Of a DNA stretch of 64,000 nucleotides, positions 24,401-31,870 are shown piece by piece. The notes beneath the pieces are model-generated. The model had not been told where the DNA came from and ran no database searches. It saw nothing but the letters and a program-made list of their open reading frames with translations. The stretch's first letter is position 1. Every line of letters starts with the position of its first letter. The translations under genes were made by a program, and so were the position numbers. Source of the stretch: Apostichopus japonicus (Eukaryota; Echinodermata; Holothuroidea; Aspidochirotida; Stichopodidae); contig NC_092580.1 in assembly GCF_037975245.1 (NCBI RefSeq), positions 2,392,501 to 2,456,500 of the forward strand, given 5' to 3'.

Positions 24401-26751
24401 AATCTAAATATCTACTGTGCTCATGCAAGTTATGGCATGTAAATTTGAAATCTCCAAATCTGTTCCCAAAATAAAAATACAGTTTGGAACAGCACATTTT
24501 TGTGACACACTGCATCATTTTATAATAGTTAAAGTTCTAGTTAGTGCTTGTCAGCAATCTTACTTTGTCAAATACAACAGAACCAGGAGTCCCAGTCTAA
24601 AGCCCTACAGAAAATCCAGATGCGAAGTGCTTTAAGGATTTTATGTCATGAAATGTACTGTACTATAAAATTTCAAAATCGGCTTCCCTTTTTGAATGAT
24701 AATCGTAACCTTCGTAGTCATGCAGGCAAAAGATTGTGTGTGAGTGTGACGCCTTGCTTGTAAAGACGATATCTTAAGAAGAGAAGCTTGGAATAATGTC
24801 ATATATCGTGGTAGGAGAACCACATTGAGAAGAAGTAGCCTATTGATTGTAGAGGTCAAAGGTGATTTGGGGTCAAAATGTGAAAACCTTGTAAACATGA
24901 TATCTCAATCTGAAGGAAAGCTGGCACCAATCTTATATTTCGTGTGTAGGAGTACCAGTCCACATTGAGTAGAAGAAGCCTATTGTTTTGAGAGGAAGTC
25001 AAAGGTCATTTGGGGTCAAATTGTGATAACCTTGTAAATATGATATCTCAAGAAGGGAAGCTTGAACCAATCTTATATTTCGTGTGAATGAGAACCCATC
25101 TGGTAGAAGAAGCCTATTGCTTTTGGTGGAGGTCAAAGTTAATTTGGGGTCACTAGGGGTCGAATTGTGAAAACCTTGTAAACACTTTATCACAAGAAGG
25201 GAAGCTTGGGCCAATCTCATATTTAGTATGTAGATGTGACACGTTAAGTACAAGATGCCTATTGTTTTTTGTGGAGGTCAGAGATCACTTAGTGTCACCA
25301 GAGGTCAAATTGTGGAAACCTGTCTCATAATCTACCTTTTCTCCAACAGACCAGCATATTAGATAACATGCGTAGGAAAGGTTGTTGGCAATTAGCTTAT
25401 GGGCATCCGTAGAAAATAAATTGCCTTTAGCTACACTGTGCCACCGACTGCATACTTCATTGCATTACAAACAACGTTGCTATTGGAATGAACGATACCG
25501 ATATGAATCATATGTAGGAATAAGGCCTATGGTATATCTTTGCTATCGTTTAAGTTTTCCATCGTATTTTGCAATTTTGTCAAGATTCAGTGTCAAATAA
25601 AACTTCAGGTTTAGAAACTTTACGTTGGGGAAATGACCAGGTTCCGTTTACAAAAATTACTGTCGCCTAGTTCGATCTTTATCAATGACCAATCTCAACG
25701 CGAATTATCTGTGTAAAATGGTTCGCTATCTGCATGTGCATTATGATGGGGAAGTTTTCATGTGCGGAGATTGTTCACAAACTTCACGGAGCATTTATAA
25801 CCAGCGAAAAAATCATTTAAAATCTAAAATAACAATTTATTACTGGAAACGGTTTCAGCTTACGAAGTACGTAATGTGTTTTAAAGGCAGTCATAAATAA
25901 GTTGTGTTCATATATTAATTTCTCAACCAATTAAAAAAGTTTATTAAACATCGATATCGAGGCGGCTTAGTTATGCGCTGGCAACCCCTACAGAGTATAG
26001 TCCTAGCAACCCAGGTAGACTACTAACAATAAACATTGGACATCCCCATCTGAAGTAAGAGCATTAAATTACTATTGCCTAAAAAGCAAACTTGAACAAG
26101 TTGTAGGCTAACCGTCTTATTCCAAGTTTTGCGATATTAAATGTCATAAGTTAATGACACAAGACCCCTTCTTATAAGAGTTAATCTGCAGAAAACAAAT
26201 CCACAATACAGGATTATCTGTCATTTTGGTAAAACATTTTCGACAACAAAGTATGGAACTGCCAAGTTGTTTAGGCTTCATTGTGCCAACACTAACATAA
26301 CAACGGAAGAATTAATGCCCAATAATGCACAATCTGGCCGGTGAGTTTAATCTGATCTACGCCTAAATTTATCAAAATTTCCACATGCACCTTAATTTCA
26401 GGCAATCTTACTTTCACTTAGAAAGAATATCATCATCAATTTCTAATTACATAACAGGTCACAAGAACTGAACAAGGGACCTAGGCCTAGGCCTACATAG
26501 GCTAAACTGATATAGTGTACCTTGAAAGACAACACAGTAGTAATGGTAATGGAATATGGAAAGGCTACAGCAGCCTTGTCAACCTGAATTCATGTGACCA
26601 CGAAAGCATACTGAACGAAGGATTGGTTACTCACTCCATTTCCAGAGCTGTAACACAATTTGCTAAGCCGACCTAATTTACAATGGGTTACTCTTAGCAG
26701 TTGGTTCGATAAGATTTTCTTGCCGATCATCTGTACAGACAAACTATTCAT
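9418..26751 (-). CDS. AMT: aminomethyltransferase, mitochondrial (glycine cleavage T-protein), complete 8-exon gene
   Basis: The T-protein of the mitochondrial glycine cleavage system. It releases ammonia from the aminomethyl group on H-protein and passes the one-carbon unit to tetrahydrofolate. Coding exons on the minus strand, 5' to 3': 26751-26635, 24258-24039, 23047-22887, 22380-22299, 21625-21480, 20848-20662, 20288-20172, 9635-9418. All junctions are GT-AG and the phases close, giving 415 aa. Residues 1-39 form a basic, hydroxylated presequence without acids ([17 protein letters not shown]...), typical of mitochondrial import; an upstream in-frame ATG at 26835 is less likely. Family landmarks: [18 protein letters not shown] (89-93), GGIIDDLI (about 133-140), [30 protein letters not shown] (about 269-288), KRRR, and the C-terminal [10 protein letters not shown]. 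Length is close to vertebrate AMT. The last intron (9636-20171) is inflated by a gypsy element in opposite orientation. Confidence 0.95.
9640..11767. other. AMT last intron, segment proximal to exon 8
   Basis: No exon seen. Near 10085-10180 a G-rich patch (GGGCGGATCAAAGAGGGGCT...) resembles a worn hAT-type MITE end. The rest is AT-rich and unassigned. Confidence 0.45.
11768..11771. repeat. target-site duplication CTAC (left copy)
   Basis: CTAC lies immediately before the TGTAAC start of the 5' LTR and again at 19166-19169 directly after the TTACA end of the 3' LTR. This is a 4-bp target duplication (5 bp, ACTAC, if the LTR is taken to end one base earlier). Confidence 0.85.
11772..12737 (+). 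repeat. 5' LTR of gypsy element
   Basis: 966 bp, starting TGTAACATGG and ending CCCTTACA, with TGTAA/TTACA terminal inverted repeats. A TATATATATTATA stretch near 12003-12015 could be the core promoter. Internal short repeats (GGGACACTATTT-like words, about 12207-12390) occur in the second half. The 64-codon open frame inside is not thought to be coding. Confidence 0.95.
12742..12762 (+). other. putative primer-binding site
   Basis: Four bases after the LTR the sequence reads TGGTAGTACGAGTGGGG, beginning with the TGG expected opposite a tRNA CCA end. I could not match it confidently to a named tRNA. Confidence 0.45.
12860..13822 (+). CDS. gag: Gag polyprotein of gypsy element
   Basis: 320 aa. 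The structural capsid/nucleocapsid protein that assembles into virus-like particles. The N-terminal ~200 residues have the gag/PNMA capsid pattern ([55 protein letters not shown]). A charged, coiled-coil-like segment follows ([20 protein letters not shown]). A perfect CX2CX4HX4C zinc knuckle ([14 protein letters not shown]) lies near the C-terminus and is expected to bind element RNA. Translation may begin at 12860 or at the second Met (12878), which has the better CACC context. The frame ends at TAG 13820-13822, directly after a slippery heptamer leading into pol. Confidence 0.93.
   Translation: MVTILTMNDNIATTSTNTGGQHAMSYMFMPNVHIPTFTGHPKSVNDPSLTDWVAAVKAAYHAFNTPNDQKAALAIRYLGGEAKREVCVVEDADRNTSDKVFELLEQIYGDKTPENTLMATFYSRGQRSEETIRQYGLGLRELQNRIVSRFPNTIVNPDRALRDRFVAGIRNSAIQMELRREIRKKNSMTFEEVKQEGIHLEEEFLVEPAPTINQTMAATVQQVRRDEPVDNLVSLERKLMVWQQKMEDSIKGLQQEVIRLKGSPAETRGYRGRPDDQYSPDGRPVCRYCKIAGHIERVCRKKMAASQQVTSPPAQQHHLN
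13813..13819 (+). promoter_or_regulatory. -1 ribosomal frameshift slippery site T TTA AAC
   Basis: TTTAAAC lies in exact X XXY YYZ register with the gag frame (TTA 13814-13816, AAC 13817-13819) and is followed at once by the gag TAG. Slipping back one base continues as CTA GTG AAG into pol, whose frame is open from 13759. A short complementary pair (GAGCC 13839-13843, GGCTC 13876-13880) could be part of a stimulatory structure; that is inference. Confidence 0.85.
13819..18024 (+). CDS. pol: Pol polyprotein of gypsy element (PR-RT-RH-IN), made by -1 frameshift
   Basis: About 1400 aa in the -1 frame relative to gag; there is no ATG at its start, so it is read as Gag-Pol. Numbering counts GTG 13822 as residue 1. 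Aspartic protease: IDTGS at 54-58, with LLGMNVI downstream. Reverse transcriptase: [27 protein letters not shown] and the YIDD catalytic box (529-532). RNase H: D687, E731, D757. Integrase: zinc motif H923-X4-H928-X26-C955-X2-C958, then the catalytic triad D990, D1049, E1085 with D,D-35-E spacing. A GPY/F-like module follows ([18 protein letters not shown]), then an acidic/proline-rich tail. All catalytic residues are present and no internal stop occurs, so the enzyme set looks functional. Confidence 0.95.
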   Translation, partial: LVKSKVASQTADDSMCKLQGSENRTLSPPGLKARLVGDYLTIDIIIDGVRTTCLIDTGSQVTTISEDFFTRQLTRRDVQKEPLHWLKLTAANGLAVPFLGGAEMSVEVAGVNLEVFALIVQNEPIQGVPCLLGMNVISQCQEILFHHCAPRFLSHLTPNVRNTSVLFQSTTMQLDPQESQPLPIDSTGRIGRVTIRGNGPITIKGHEEILIDACCNELKSHKRPIQALLEPMPSDRYNLPHNILVARTLVIVNNNRVTARVVNVGDHDITLPKGAPLGELFQVEVLPSSAKEVEIQQTGPSTLQVGIQQQHVSTSTVINNSDQIVPDVDVNTNDLTKEQTQKLQEFLCSHQQVFSQHDSDYGCTDTIMHTIPTGDELPSRERYRMIPPKLYKEVKEQLQVMLDKGVIKESYSPWAAPMVLVKKGDGTIRICVDYRKLNDKTRKDAFPLPRIHESLNALSKAKLFSTLDLASGFWQVEMSPEDQPKTAFTTPMGLYEFNRMPFGLCNAPATFQRLMQGCLGDLNYESVLLYIDDIIVFSEDFDTHLNRLGTVLSRLHQHGLKVKPSKCHLLKSSVRYLGHVVSADGVATEPDKCKSIEEWPTPNSVKDVRCFLGLAGFYRRFVQDFSKIAAPLHGLTRIPKNENKHPVKSKFEWTEECQDAFIKLKSCLSSPPILAYADHSLPFLLYTDASNLGLGAILSQVQGEQERVIAYASRSLRESERNDRNYSAFKLELLAVTWAVTQKFKDYLMGAEVTIYTDHNPLVHLHSANLGTIEQRWVAKLSCFNYKIKYKPGRNNANADALSRYPHVLNNSGDADEDEMIAYAMQLEAAQGSETFPGYTMEELRFKQQGDVTIKEVVDRLNEGTRPAVHGTSKSFKVLCNQWQKLKMKNGLLFRTYKEKRGARCQEQLIVPEGLQADILLALHDNANHPSSERTLALLRKRFYWPGMTSDTKAYCQRCERCSLRRPPAPSTRAPMVPIKTSAPLELLSVDFLKLDVSSDGYENVLVMIDHFTKLAVAVPTRDQTAVTTARVLWQQFFTKYGCPARIISDQGRNFESIVVAELCKLYGIQKSRTSPYHPAGNGVCERLNRSLINMVRSLPEEKKNKWPSLLPEITYIYNNTPHSSTGHTPFYLMFGREGRLPIDLTFGLNDNQTETSSSDWVINHWRRLHDAHQLAEREMNKASQVQKHNFDKKAKAKQLCRGERVLLQRRDFKGRHKVKDHWYPTPYIVVEQINPDIPVYKVRPESGSGDEKIVHRNRLKPCTIDFTTDEVAEPTNEPLSAPEEEVTPLIAIPILEPPVIPVPNHTHDEEVLPEPEVMGNNDQSKPNHARTSTPPREYDLQPVRESRRLRGLSPLQNNGVNTLHCVLTPITIKSSWLEHGLKVAKSQDYFMHSVLNCISD
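18190..18199 (+). other. polypurine tract
   Basis: AGGAGGGAGA lies immediately before the 3' LTR, the expected primer site for plus-strand DNA synthesis. Confidence 0.85.
18200..19165 (+). repeat. 3' LTR of gypsy element
   Basis: 966 bp; I found no mismatch with the 5' LTR by eye. It starts TGTAACATGG after the polypurine tract, ends TTACA, and is followed by the CTAC target duplication at 19166-19169. Confidence 0.95.
19575..19848. repeat. 28/26-bp minisatellite with higher-order structure
   Basis: Ten units of the type GCATATATCCCCATACACTA + TGTATGTG. Lengths run 28-26-28, 28-26-28, 28-28-26-28. The first 82-bp trio is repeated exactly by the second, showing duplication of a multi-unit block. 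It lies in the AMT last intron, 410 bp beyond the gypsy element. Open frames across it are a by-product of the repeat. Confidence 0.93.
21331..21475. repeat. 13-bp tandem repeat abutting an AMT splice donor
   Basis: Repeated TGGTACTAACTAG units, some interspersed with TAGTTCCCTCTAGTACTAG. The array ends a few bases from the exon 5 donor of AMT (minus-strand GTTAGT at 21479-21474). Each unit read on the minus strand contains GTTAGT, the same hexamer as the donor. Confidence 0.88.
24758..25321. repeat. four tandem copies of a ~131-145 bp AGGTCA-rich repeat
   Basis: Copies begin TTGTAAA at about 24758, 24889, 25032 and 25176. Each runs through GATATCTCAAGAAGGGAAGC, a CCAATCTTATATTT-like segment, AGAAGAAGCCTATTG, and a block with AGGTCAAAGGT and GGGGTCA words, ending GTGAAAACC. 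It lies in AMT intron 1. Diverged copies of the same unit occur elsewhere in the window. Confidence 0.88.
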
Positions 26752-28032
26752 ATTGGTCTTGAAAAGTGTCGTCGAACCGGGTAGCACTAATAATATTGCA
26801 GGGTAGACGTATTTCACGAGATCGTATTTCACCACATTGCTGGCGGGTGAAAATCACATGTTATCACGAGCAATCTGATTGCAAACCTATTTAGGAAAAA
26901 AAATAATCGCCACCAGGTCCCTGGTACTATCACAAATTGCTTTGGGTATTATCCCATCGAATTTAAGATGACCTAAAGAGATCACTCCATAGTACTAAAC
27001 AGCGGAGGGAAATGTGACGTGCTCCCAGATGCTACTTGCGTGTTATTAAACCCGTTGTCAGTTCGACGATAAGCGAGGTCGCGGGGGGGGGGGGGGTCGG
27101 GGTGGGGCCCAGAGTTCGAGGTGGAGGGAGGGGGCAAGTTTCGCGGGCGACCAGTTCGGTCATATTAGGTACTTTTGCAATATGCCACATTCCCAAACAG
27201 TGATAGCGGTACTTTTATGAATGTTTCTTTACCCAAATTGAGCAGTTTATCCCCGAGTTCCATCGGCTAAATTGTTGAACGGATAGTCTAATTACTACAA
27301 ATATGAACTTGATATTTTGAAGAGAAAGTCAATCGCGTAGCCAGGATTTTATATTAGGCGGGTGAGGAGGCTTCAATTTATTGACCTGTCAACGAGACCC
27401 TTTGCGCCTTTGCGCGATCCCTGCGTGGGATCCAGGGGCCCGCCATATGGCCCCTGGTAGTGTCCACGGGCGAAGTCCCTGGGAGCTCTACAATATGGTG
27501 TAGTTTAGAGCTTTCAAATATTATCTATAGTCGACCGAGATTTTAGCCATGTGAAATTATATTAAAATGTTCAAAATACTGCACATATATTGATTCGGAA
27601 GTTGGGTAGAAATTATTAATTGGATAATAACTCAATCAACATAGAACCGTAAATCTATGGTGCTGGCTTAGTCCAATCCGTGGCAGTGTGGCAGTACCCA
27701 GTAATGAAAAACAACAATATGATGGTGTCACAGACAGTGTGATACTTACAAGTTTGAAGTTTACAGCCGACAGCAGATTTGCCAGTTTTCTGTAACTGTT
27801 TTCTGTAACTTCTGAACTTGAACTTTGCGGTGTGAGATCTCTCTCGTTTTCCAAATTCTCCCCAATCTTGGTCCCCATCCCTGTATCTCGCTTCCTATCG
27901 TTGCTCTCTCTTTCTCTTTACTCTCTTTGTTTTTTTTTGGGGGGGGGGGTTGGGGGAGGGGGTAACCGCCCCATCGTTCCTCTTGTCACAATAACCCACG
28001 GTCCTGGACGGCATAAATATGGAATCATTGCG
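26752..28032. other. AMT upstream region and intergenic DNA
   Basis: 5' flank of AMT. It includes poly-G runs (27083-27096; 27940-27949), a worn MITE-like start (TCGCGTAGCCAGGATTTT, about 27333), and a CCAGGGGCC / GGCCCCTGG inverted repeat at about 27432-27458. No TATA box or exon could be assigned with confidence. Confidence 0.4.
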
Positions 28033-28225
28033 CAGTAATATAATAATAAATAAGTTCTTAATATAGCGCCAAATACCAAAAGGCCCCGAGGCGCTTTACA
28101 AAACCTAAAACAAATAGAAATAAAAAGACAGAAAAATCAAAGGAATAACAATTCTAGAAAACACATAAACGAAAATTAAACAGTAGCAAGGAATACCATC
28201 ACATGGAGATCATAATTATGACGCA
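28033..28225 (-). mobile_element. 3' tail of a CR1/L2-like LINE (minus strand)
   Basis: On the minus strand the sequence reads TTTTGTAAAGCGCCTCGG, then GGCGCTATATTAAG, and ends in an A/T trinucleotide-like tail (TTATTATTATA). The same GTAAAGCGC ... GCGCTATAT ... TATTATT arrangement closes the coding-bearing fragment at 37190-37715. Only the 3' end is present. Confidence 0.6.
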
Positions 28226-28436
28226 TTCCCGGCCTCTGACGTAAGTTTTATTTTTATGACATACGTAATACATGATGGCACAGTACCAGTATACGTATAT
28301 ACGGCTCTACACAATATAATACAGGCGTCGTATATATAGACAGCACTGTAAAGTCATTGCACACAACGCCATTTGTTGATCAGTATTGGAAAACAAACAT
28401 TGTCCTACATAGACTGACATCCAATTCCCTTCTCAG

Positions 28437-31242
28437 CTGGTCTGTGTCAGTTTCCATCAGAAATTTTCTCGTCGACTACAGGAAGAGATATTTAGTATGT
28501 GCTGAGTAATAATCGAAGGTGTGTTTTTGCTTTTTCTGTTTGGGCTACCGCCTAAATGAAAGAGGCATTTTCTATTCCTTTTTATTTATTTGCTGTGTCA
28601 TGGCTCAACGAAATGGGTTCCGCGAAGCGGAGATAAGATATTGCGAGATATCATAGGCGTACAGTAGGAGAGGAACTGGGCGTTGGGGTGGGTAGGGGAG
28701 AACAGAGGGGCATCTGTCCTTCCCCACTTTTCAAAGTAGGAGCAAGTGTGTGTTTCAATTCCGTCTCTGTGTACTTCACGACAGTTTATTATTAATCAGG
28801 ATCATTTCCTTAAACTTAAAGGGTGTGAAGACTCACTCACAAAGAAGCGTCTCATGCCGGTAATCTGACCTAGTTTTGGATGCATGTAACAGAAGTGTTA
28901 TACACCACCATCGATCCCAGAAAATACACACATATCTTGCTACCGTCGGTAATTAGACACTAGTGTACTGTCAATACATACAGCTACGGTCAATACCCAC
29001 AACACAGTGTGCATAGCAGCGATGGACATCTCAGGTCTAGATATTTTCTATAACAAGGTATCACGTTTCATTACTGTCTGCAATTTGTAGCGACAAGAAG
29101 AAAACTTCACTTGCAAGCAACGGAAAGTTAACTTTTTCAGAGCGCGGTTTGGGGCGAGTCTTCAATGCCTTTAACAATAAGTGTGTATAATCGGTGAAGT
29201 GATGACCTCTCCCGTCATGCTAATGTAATTGTTTTTGCATGAAATTATACTAACTTAAGTAACCATGTCCTTGCAACTTTATATGAGAAGATTTCATGAA
29301 AGCTGTTGTGAGGCAGGGTTTTAATTTTAGGTGAACTTACTTATGTCAGGTTAGCGTGGGTGCCTTTACAGGAGACTATTCTGCCGAGGGTTAAGTCCAA
29401 AATATTGAGATTATACAGGTAACAGTTCAGGAGAAAAATCGCCTACTTTTCTTCTTGTGATAAACTATTGAATTGTTTTGATTCCAAATTGAGAAAATTA
29501 GATGGGATGAAGCTTGAAACGTTTGACTATAAAGGGAGACCTAAAAATATGAGAATTCAAACGATACATCCTAACGGGACGAAGACTAACTGAGAACTCT
29601 CAAGTACAAAAATATGCTTCTCTGAAGTCAGGCAAACTGGAATAATCAGCATGCAGGCAAACTTAGCTGGTTGGCTGAAGTGCCGATAGCGACCAATAAT
29701 AGTAACTCTTGATTGGACAATAGATTACGCACAGCTGATTACAAATATAATGTCATGTCAAGCACATATCTCACGCAGAAAGATGCACAACAACGCGTCA
29801 CTAGTCACTGGGGAAGAAGCATTTGTGGTATGTAATGGACTGTTGCAAGTAACTATGAAAAGGAAAAAGTGATTGAGATACTTGCATTAATTGTTAATGA
29901 GAGTAATAGTTAACACCTTCAAAAGGGTTTGCAACTATCCTAGGACCTTCGAATTTCAACACTAATATTGCATATACATTTCTTCATTTCAGCCACATCC
30001 TGGGTGGCTCGCAAGATAGGGGAGTGCCTCGGTTGTGTGGACAAGAAAGATGCAAGCGATGTTGAAAAGGAAGGCCAAGGAGGCAACTGTGTATTCAGTT
30101 CAGAAAAAAGTGGCGGAAATAAGGAAAAAAGTAAGTACATCTTTAAAACATCCTTTGAGTACAACATCTGAAAACCTAATAAACACAAGAAATTGAAGGT
30201 TGGATGAACATGAAGTTGTCCTCATAAATGCAAAAATCTTACTGATAGTATTTTGATTCATCAATAGTGAAAAGGTTGAAATCCTGTCTGCATTATTATA
30301 TGTTCAAATGAACTGTGACAAGGAATCACTAAACCTTTGGTTTTTTGGTTGAAAGTCCTCTAAATCAATGTAGATTTTGCCTGCAAATCTACTTCCCTGA
30401 GAAGCAACCTACTGGATGGCCTCTATTGTAATGTAGTGTGGATCATATCAAAACAAAATGTAAGGCAAGTCCCATCAGACTTCATAGCTTAACAGCTGAT
30501 GACATTGTTCTAATGTTTCACCTAGTCCCTCCCTTCCAAGCCCCTTCATATGAAGGTTTAAAGTGGAGCCAAAAAAGTGTCATATTTTCTTATACTCCAC
30601 ATGTTAAAAATCCCCCCCCCCTCCAAATATACTCAAATCCCTACCAAAAAGTTGGTCAAGAGGGGAATTCTCCCTGCCCCCCTTCCCTAAATTTTCCAGC
30701 TGGCGCTAACCCTGATCACAAGAAGCATAATGTGGGCGGAGCTCAAAAGTCATTTGAGTTCACAAGGGGTAAATTTGTGAAAACCATATTTTACACAATA
30801 TTTCAACAAGCACAGATGTCATATTTAGTATGTTGATGTATCACATGCAAGAAACCTGTTATTGAGGTCAATGGTCATTTCAGGACAGCCTGTGTCATTG
30901 CAAATATATTGTTTGTTACATCACACTGCTTTTCACTGTATTACTAAAAACATGTATGTTGTACACCCTCACTATACATTATGTCAGATTCAATGAAGAA
31001 AACTGTTTACATCATCGAAACCACAATGCAATTTTGCATTCTGGTTAAGAACTTGTTTCCTGTTTGTACCAGTTGTAAGTTTTCATTGAAGAACATTAGG
31101 AGTTATTCTATTTCGATCATTTAAATTTTACAAGTAAAGTTTTTGTATCATATGACTTTATTTCACACAAATTTGTCCTTTATTCTTTTCAGGTTGCAAG
31201 CAAGGGAGTGGTGCACCCCCGTACTACTATCGAGGTGGATGA
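28437..31242 (+). CDS. small unrecognised gene, 3' exons; candidate selenoprotein ending Gly-Gly-Sec-Gly
   Basis: Two well-bounded terminal exons: 29993-30130 (acceptor TTCTTCATTTCAG, donor GTAAGT) and 31193-31242/31248 (acceptor TATTCTTTTCAG). Joined, they read TSWVARKIGECLGCVDKK, an acidic/lysine-rich stretch, SCKQGSGAPPYYYRGG, then TGA, GGC, TAG. A phase-compatible upstream exon is 28437-28494 (reads LVCVSFHQKFSRRLQEEIF, donor GTATGT); the start-codon exon was not found. The protein is small, cysteine- and lysine-rich, and carries a PPYY motif that could bind WW domains. If TGA (31240-31242) is a stop, it ends at GG. If it is decoded as Sec, it ends GG-U-G, the type of C-terminus known from SELENOS. 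A SECIS-like structure downstream at 31763-31870 favours the latter. An AATAAA at 31307-31312 would give a short form without it. No family recognised. Confidence 0.55.
31240..31242 (+). other. in-frame UGA, possible selenocysteine codon
   Basis: The codon follows GGT GGA and is followed by GGC TAG, so readthrough adds only Sec-Gly. It lies about 550 nt upstream of the SECIS-like core. Confidence 0.5.
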
Positions 31243-31306
31243 GGCTAGATATTAACCTCTCATCATCTCCAAATGATAATTGTCTGAGAAGAATGCACCT
31301 GGTAGA

Positions 31307-31312
31307 AATAAA
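31307..31312 (+). terminator. AATAAA polyadenylation signal
   Basis: Canonical hexamer 65 nt after the TGA of the small gene. Use of this site would exclude the downstream SECIS-like stem-loop from the mRNA, so alternative polyadenylation could switch between a Sec-containing and a truncated product (inference). Confidence 0.45.
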
Positions 31313-31762
31313 TCATACAAATTAATTATTATGCAAAGACAATGGCAATGTCAACTGACCAGTAAATAATTCTGTGATTATCCTTCTTTGTATTACAAAA
31401 CTGAGTTCCATGCAGTACTGTAAGATTGCAATACTACTAAATCATATTTTTTGTCCCATTTGGTTGTACCGAATGGTTTATTTTCAAAATCTATCAAACA
31501 TATAGAAACTGTACATGTCAAGTATGCCATATATATATTTATAACAGCCAAGAGATCAAGGATTGTCTTTAAAGTGCAAACACAGGAGCATATTACCACT
31601 GTTTTACACCCTTTTTTTTAACACCCTGCATTCTTGTGAAAGAATAGCTATAAATCCAACCTGCTTATCATGGAAATACCAACTAACACAAACAAATCTG
31701 TAGTTAAACAAACATAGCATATATGTCTTTAAAGGTGCATTCTGCTCATATATTTCTGTTTG

Positions 31763-31870
31763 TGATTATTTCTATCATCACTCAACCATATGACGGCAAA
31801 GACTAAAACTCACTTACGTGAAAAGTCTTTACTTGAAGTTTCTTTGAGTATTTGAAGATAGAAATAATCA
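31763..31870 (+). promoter_or_regulatory. SECIS-like stem-loop (form 2)
   Basis: Lower helix: 31763-31776 pairs with 31857-31870 (14 Watson-Crick pairs, TGATTATTTCTATC with its complement). A second lower helix, ACTCAA 31780-31785, pairs with TTGAGT 31844-31849. The core has ATGA at 31790-31793 opposite TGAA at 31834-31837, placing G-A/A-G tandem pairs as in the SECIS quartet. Helix II is 31795-31804 with 31824-31833 (10 positions; one C/A mismatch, one G-U). The apical internal loop starts AAAAC (31805-31809), supplying the conserved unpaired AA about 11 nt above the quartet. A mini-hairpin TCAC-TTAC-GTGA (31810-31821) caps it, the form-2 hallmark. All parts are nested and correctly spaced. 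Confidence 0.72.

Noticed and set aside
26749-26835. Upstream ATG at 26835 as the AMT start
   Set aside because: The ATG at 26751 gives a compact, acid-free mitochondrial presequence; the longer N-terminus adds Asp and hydrophobic residues atypical for import. Not fully excluded.
27940-27949. Poly-G/poly-C runs (also near 660, 985, 1902, 3548, 27083, 35870, 39283, 48190, 50040, 54080, 58001) as functional elements
   Set aside because: Numerous and often part of MITE interiors; treated as simple sequence with possibly unreliable length.
29031-29066. ATG-containing segment (MDISGLDIFYNK, then GTATCA) as first exon of the candidate selenoprotein gene
   Set aside because: It ends in phase 0, whereas the exon at 29993 needs one leftover base, so a direct join does not work; no linking exon was found.
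31273-31345. Alternative SECIS based on AAATGATAATTGTCT and AGACAAT
   Set aside because: Only a 7-bp stem closing a loop of about 50 nt; no quartet partner and no apical AA at the right distance. The 31763-31870 structure is far better.
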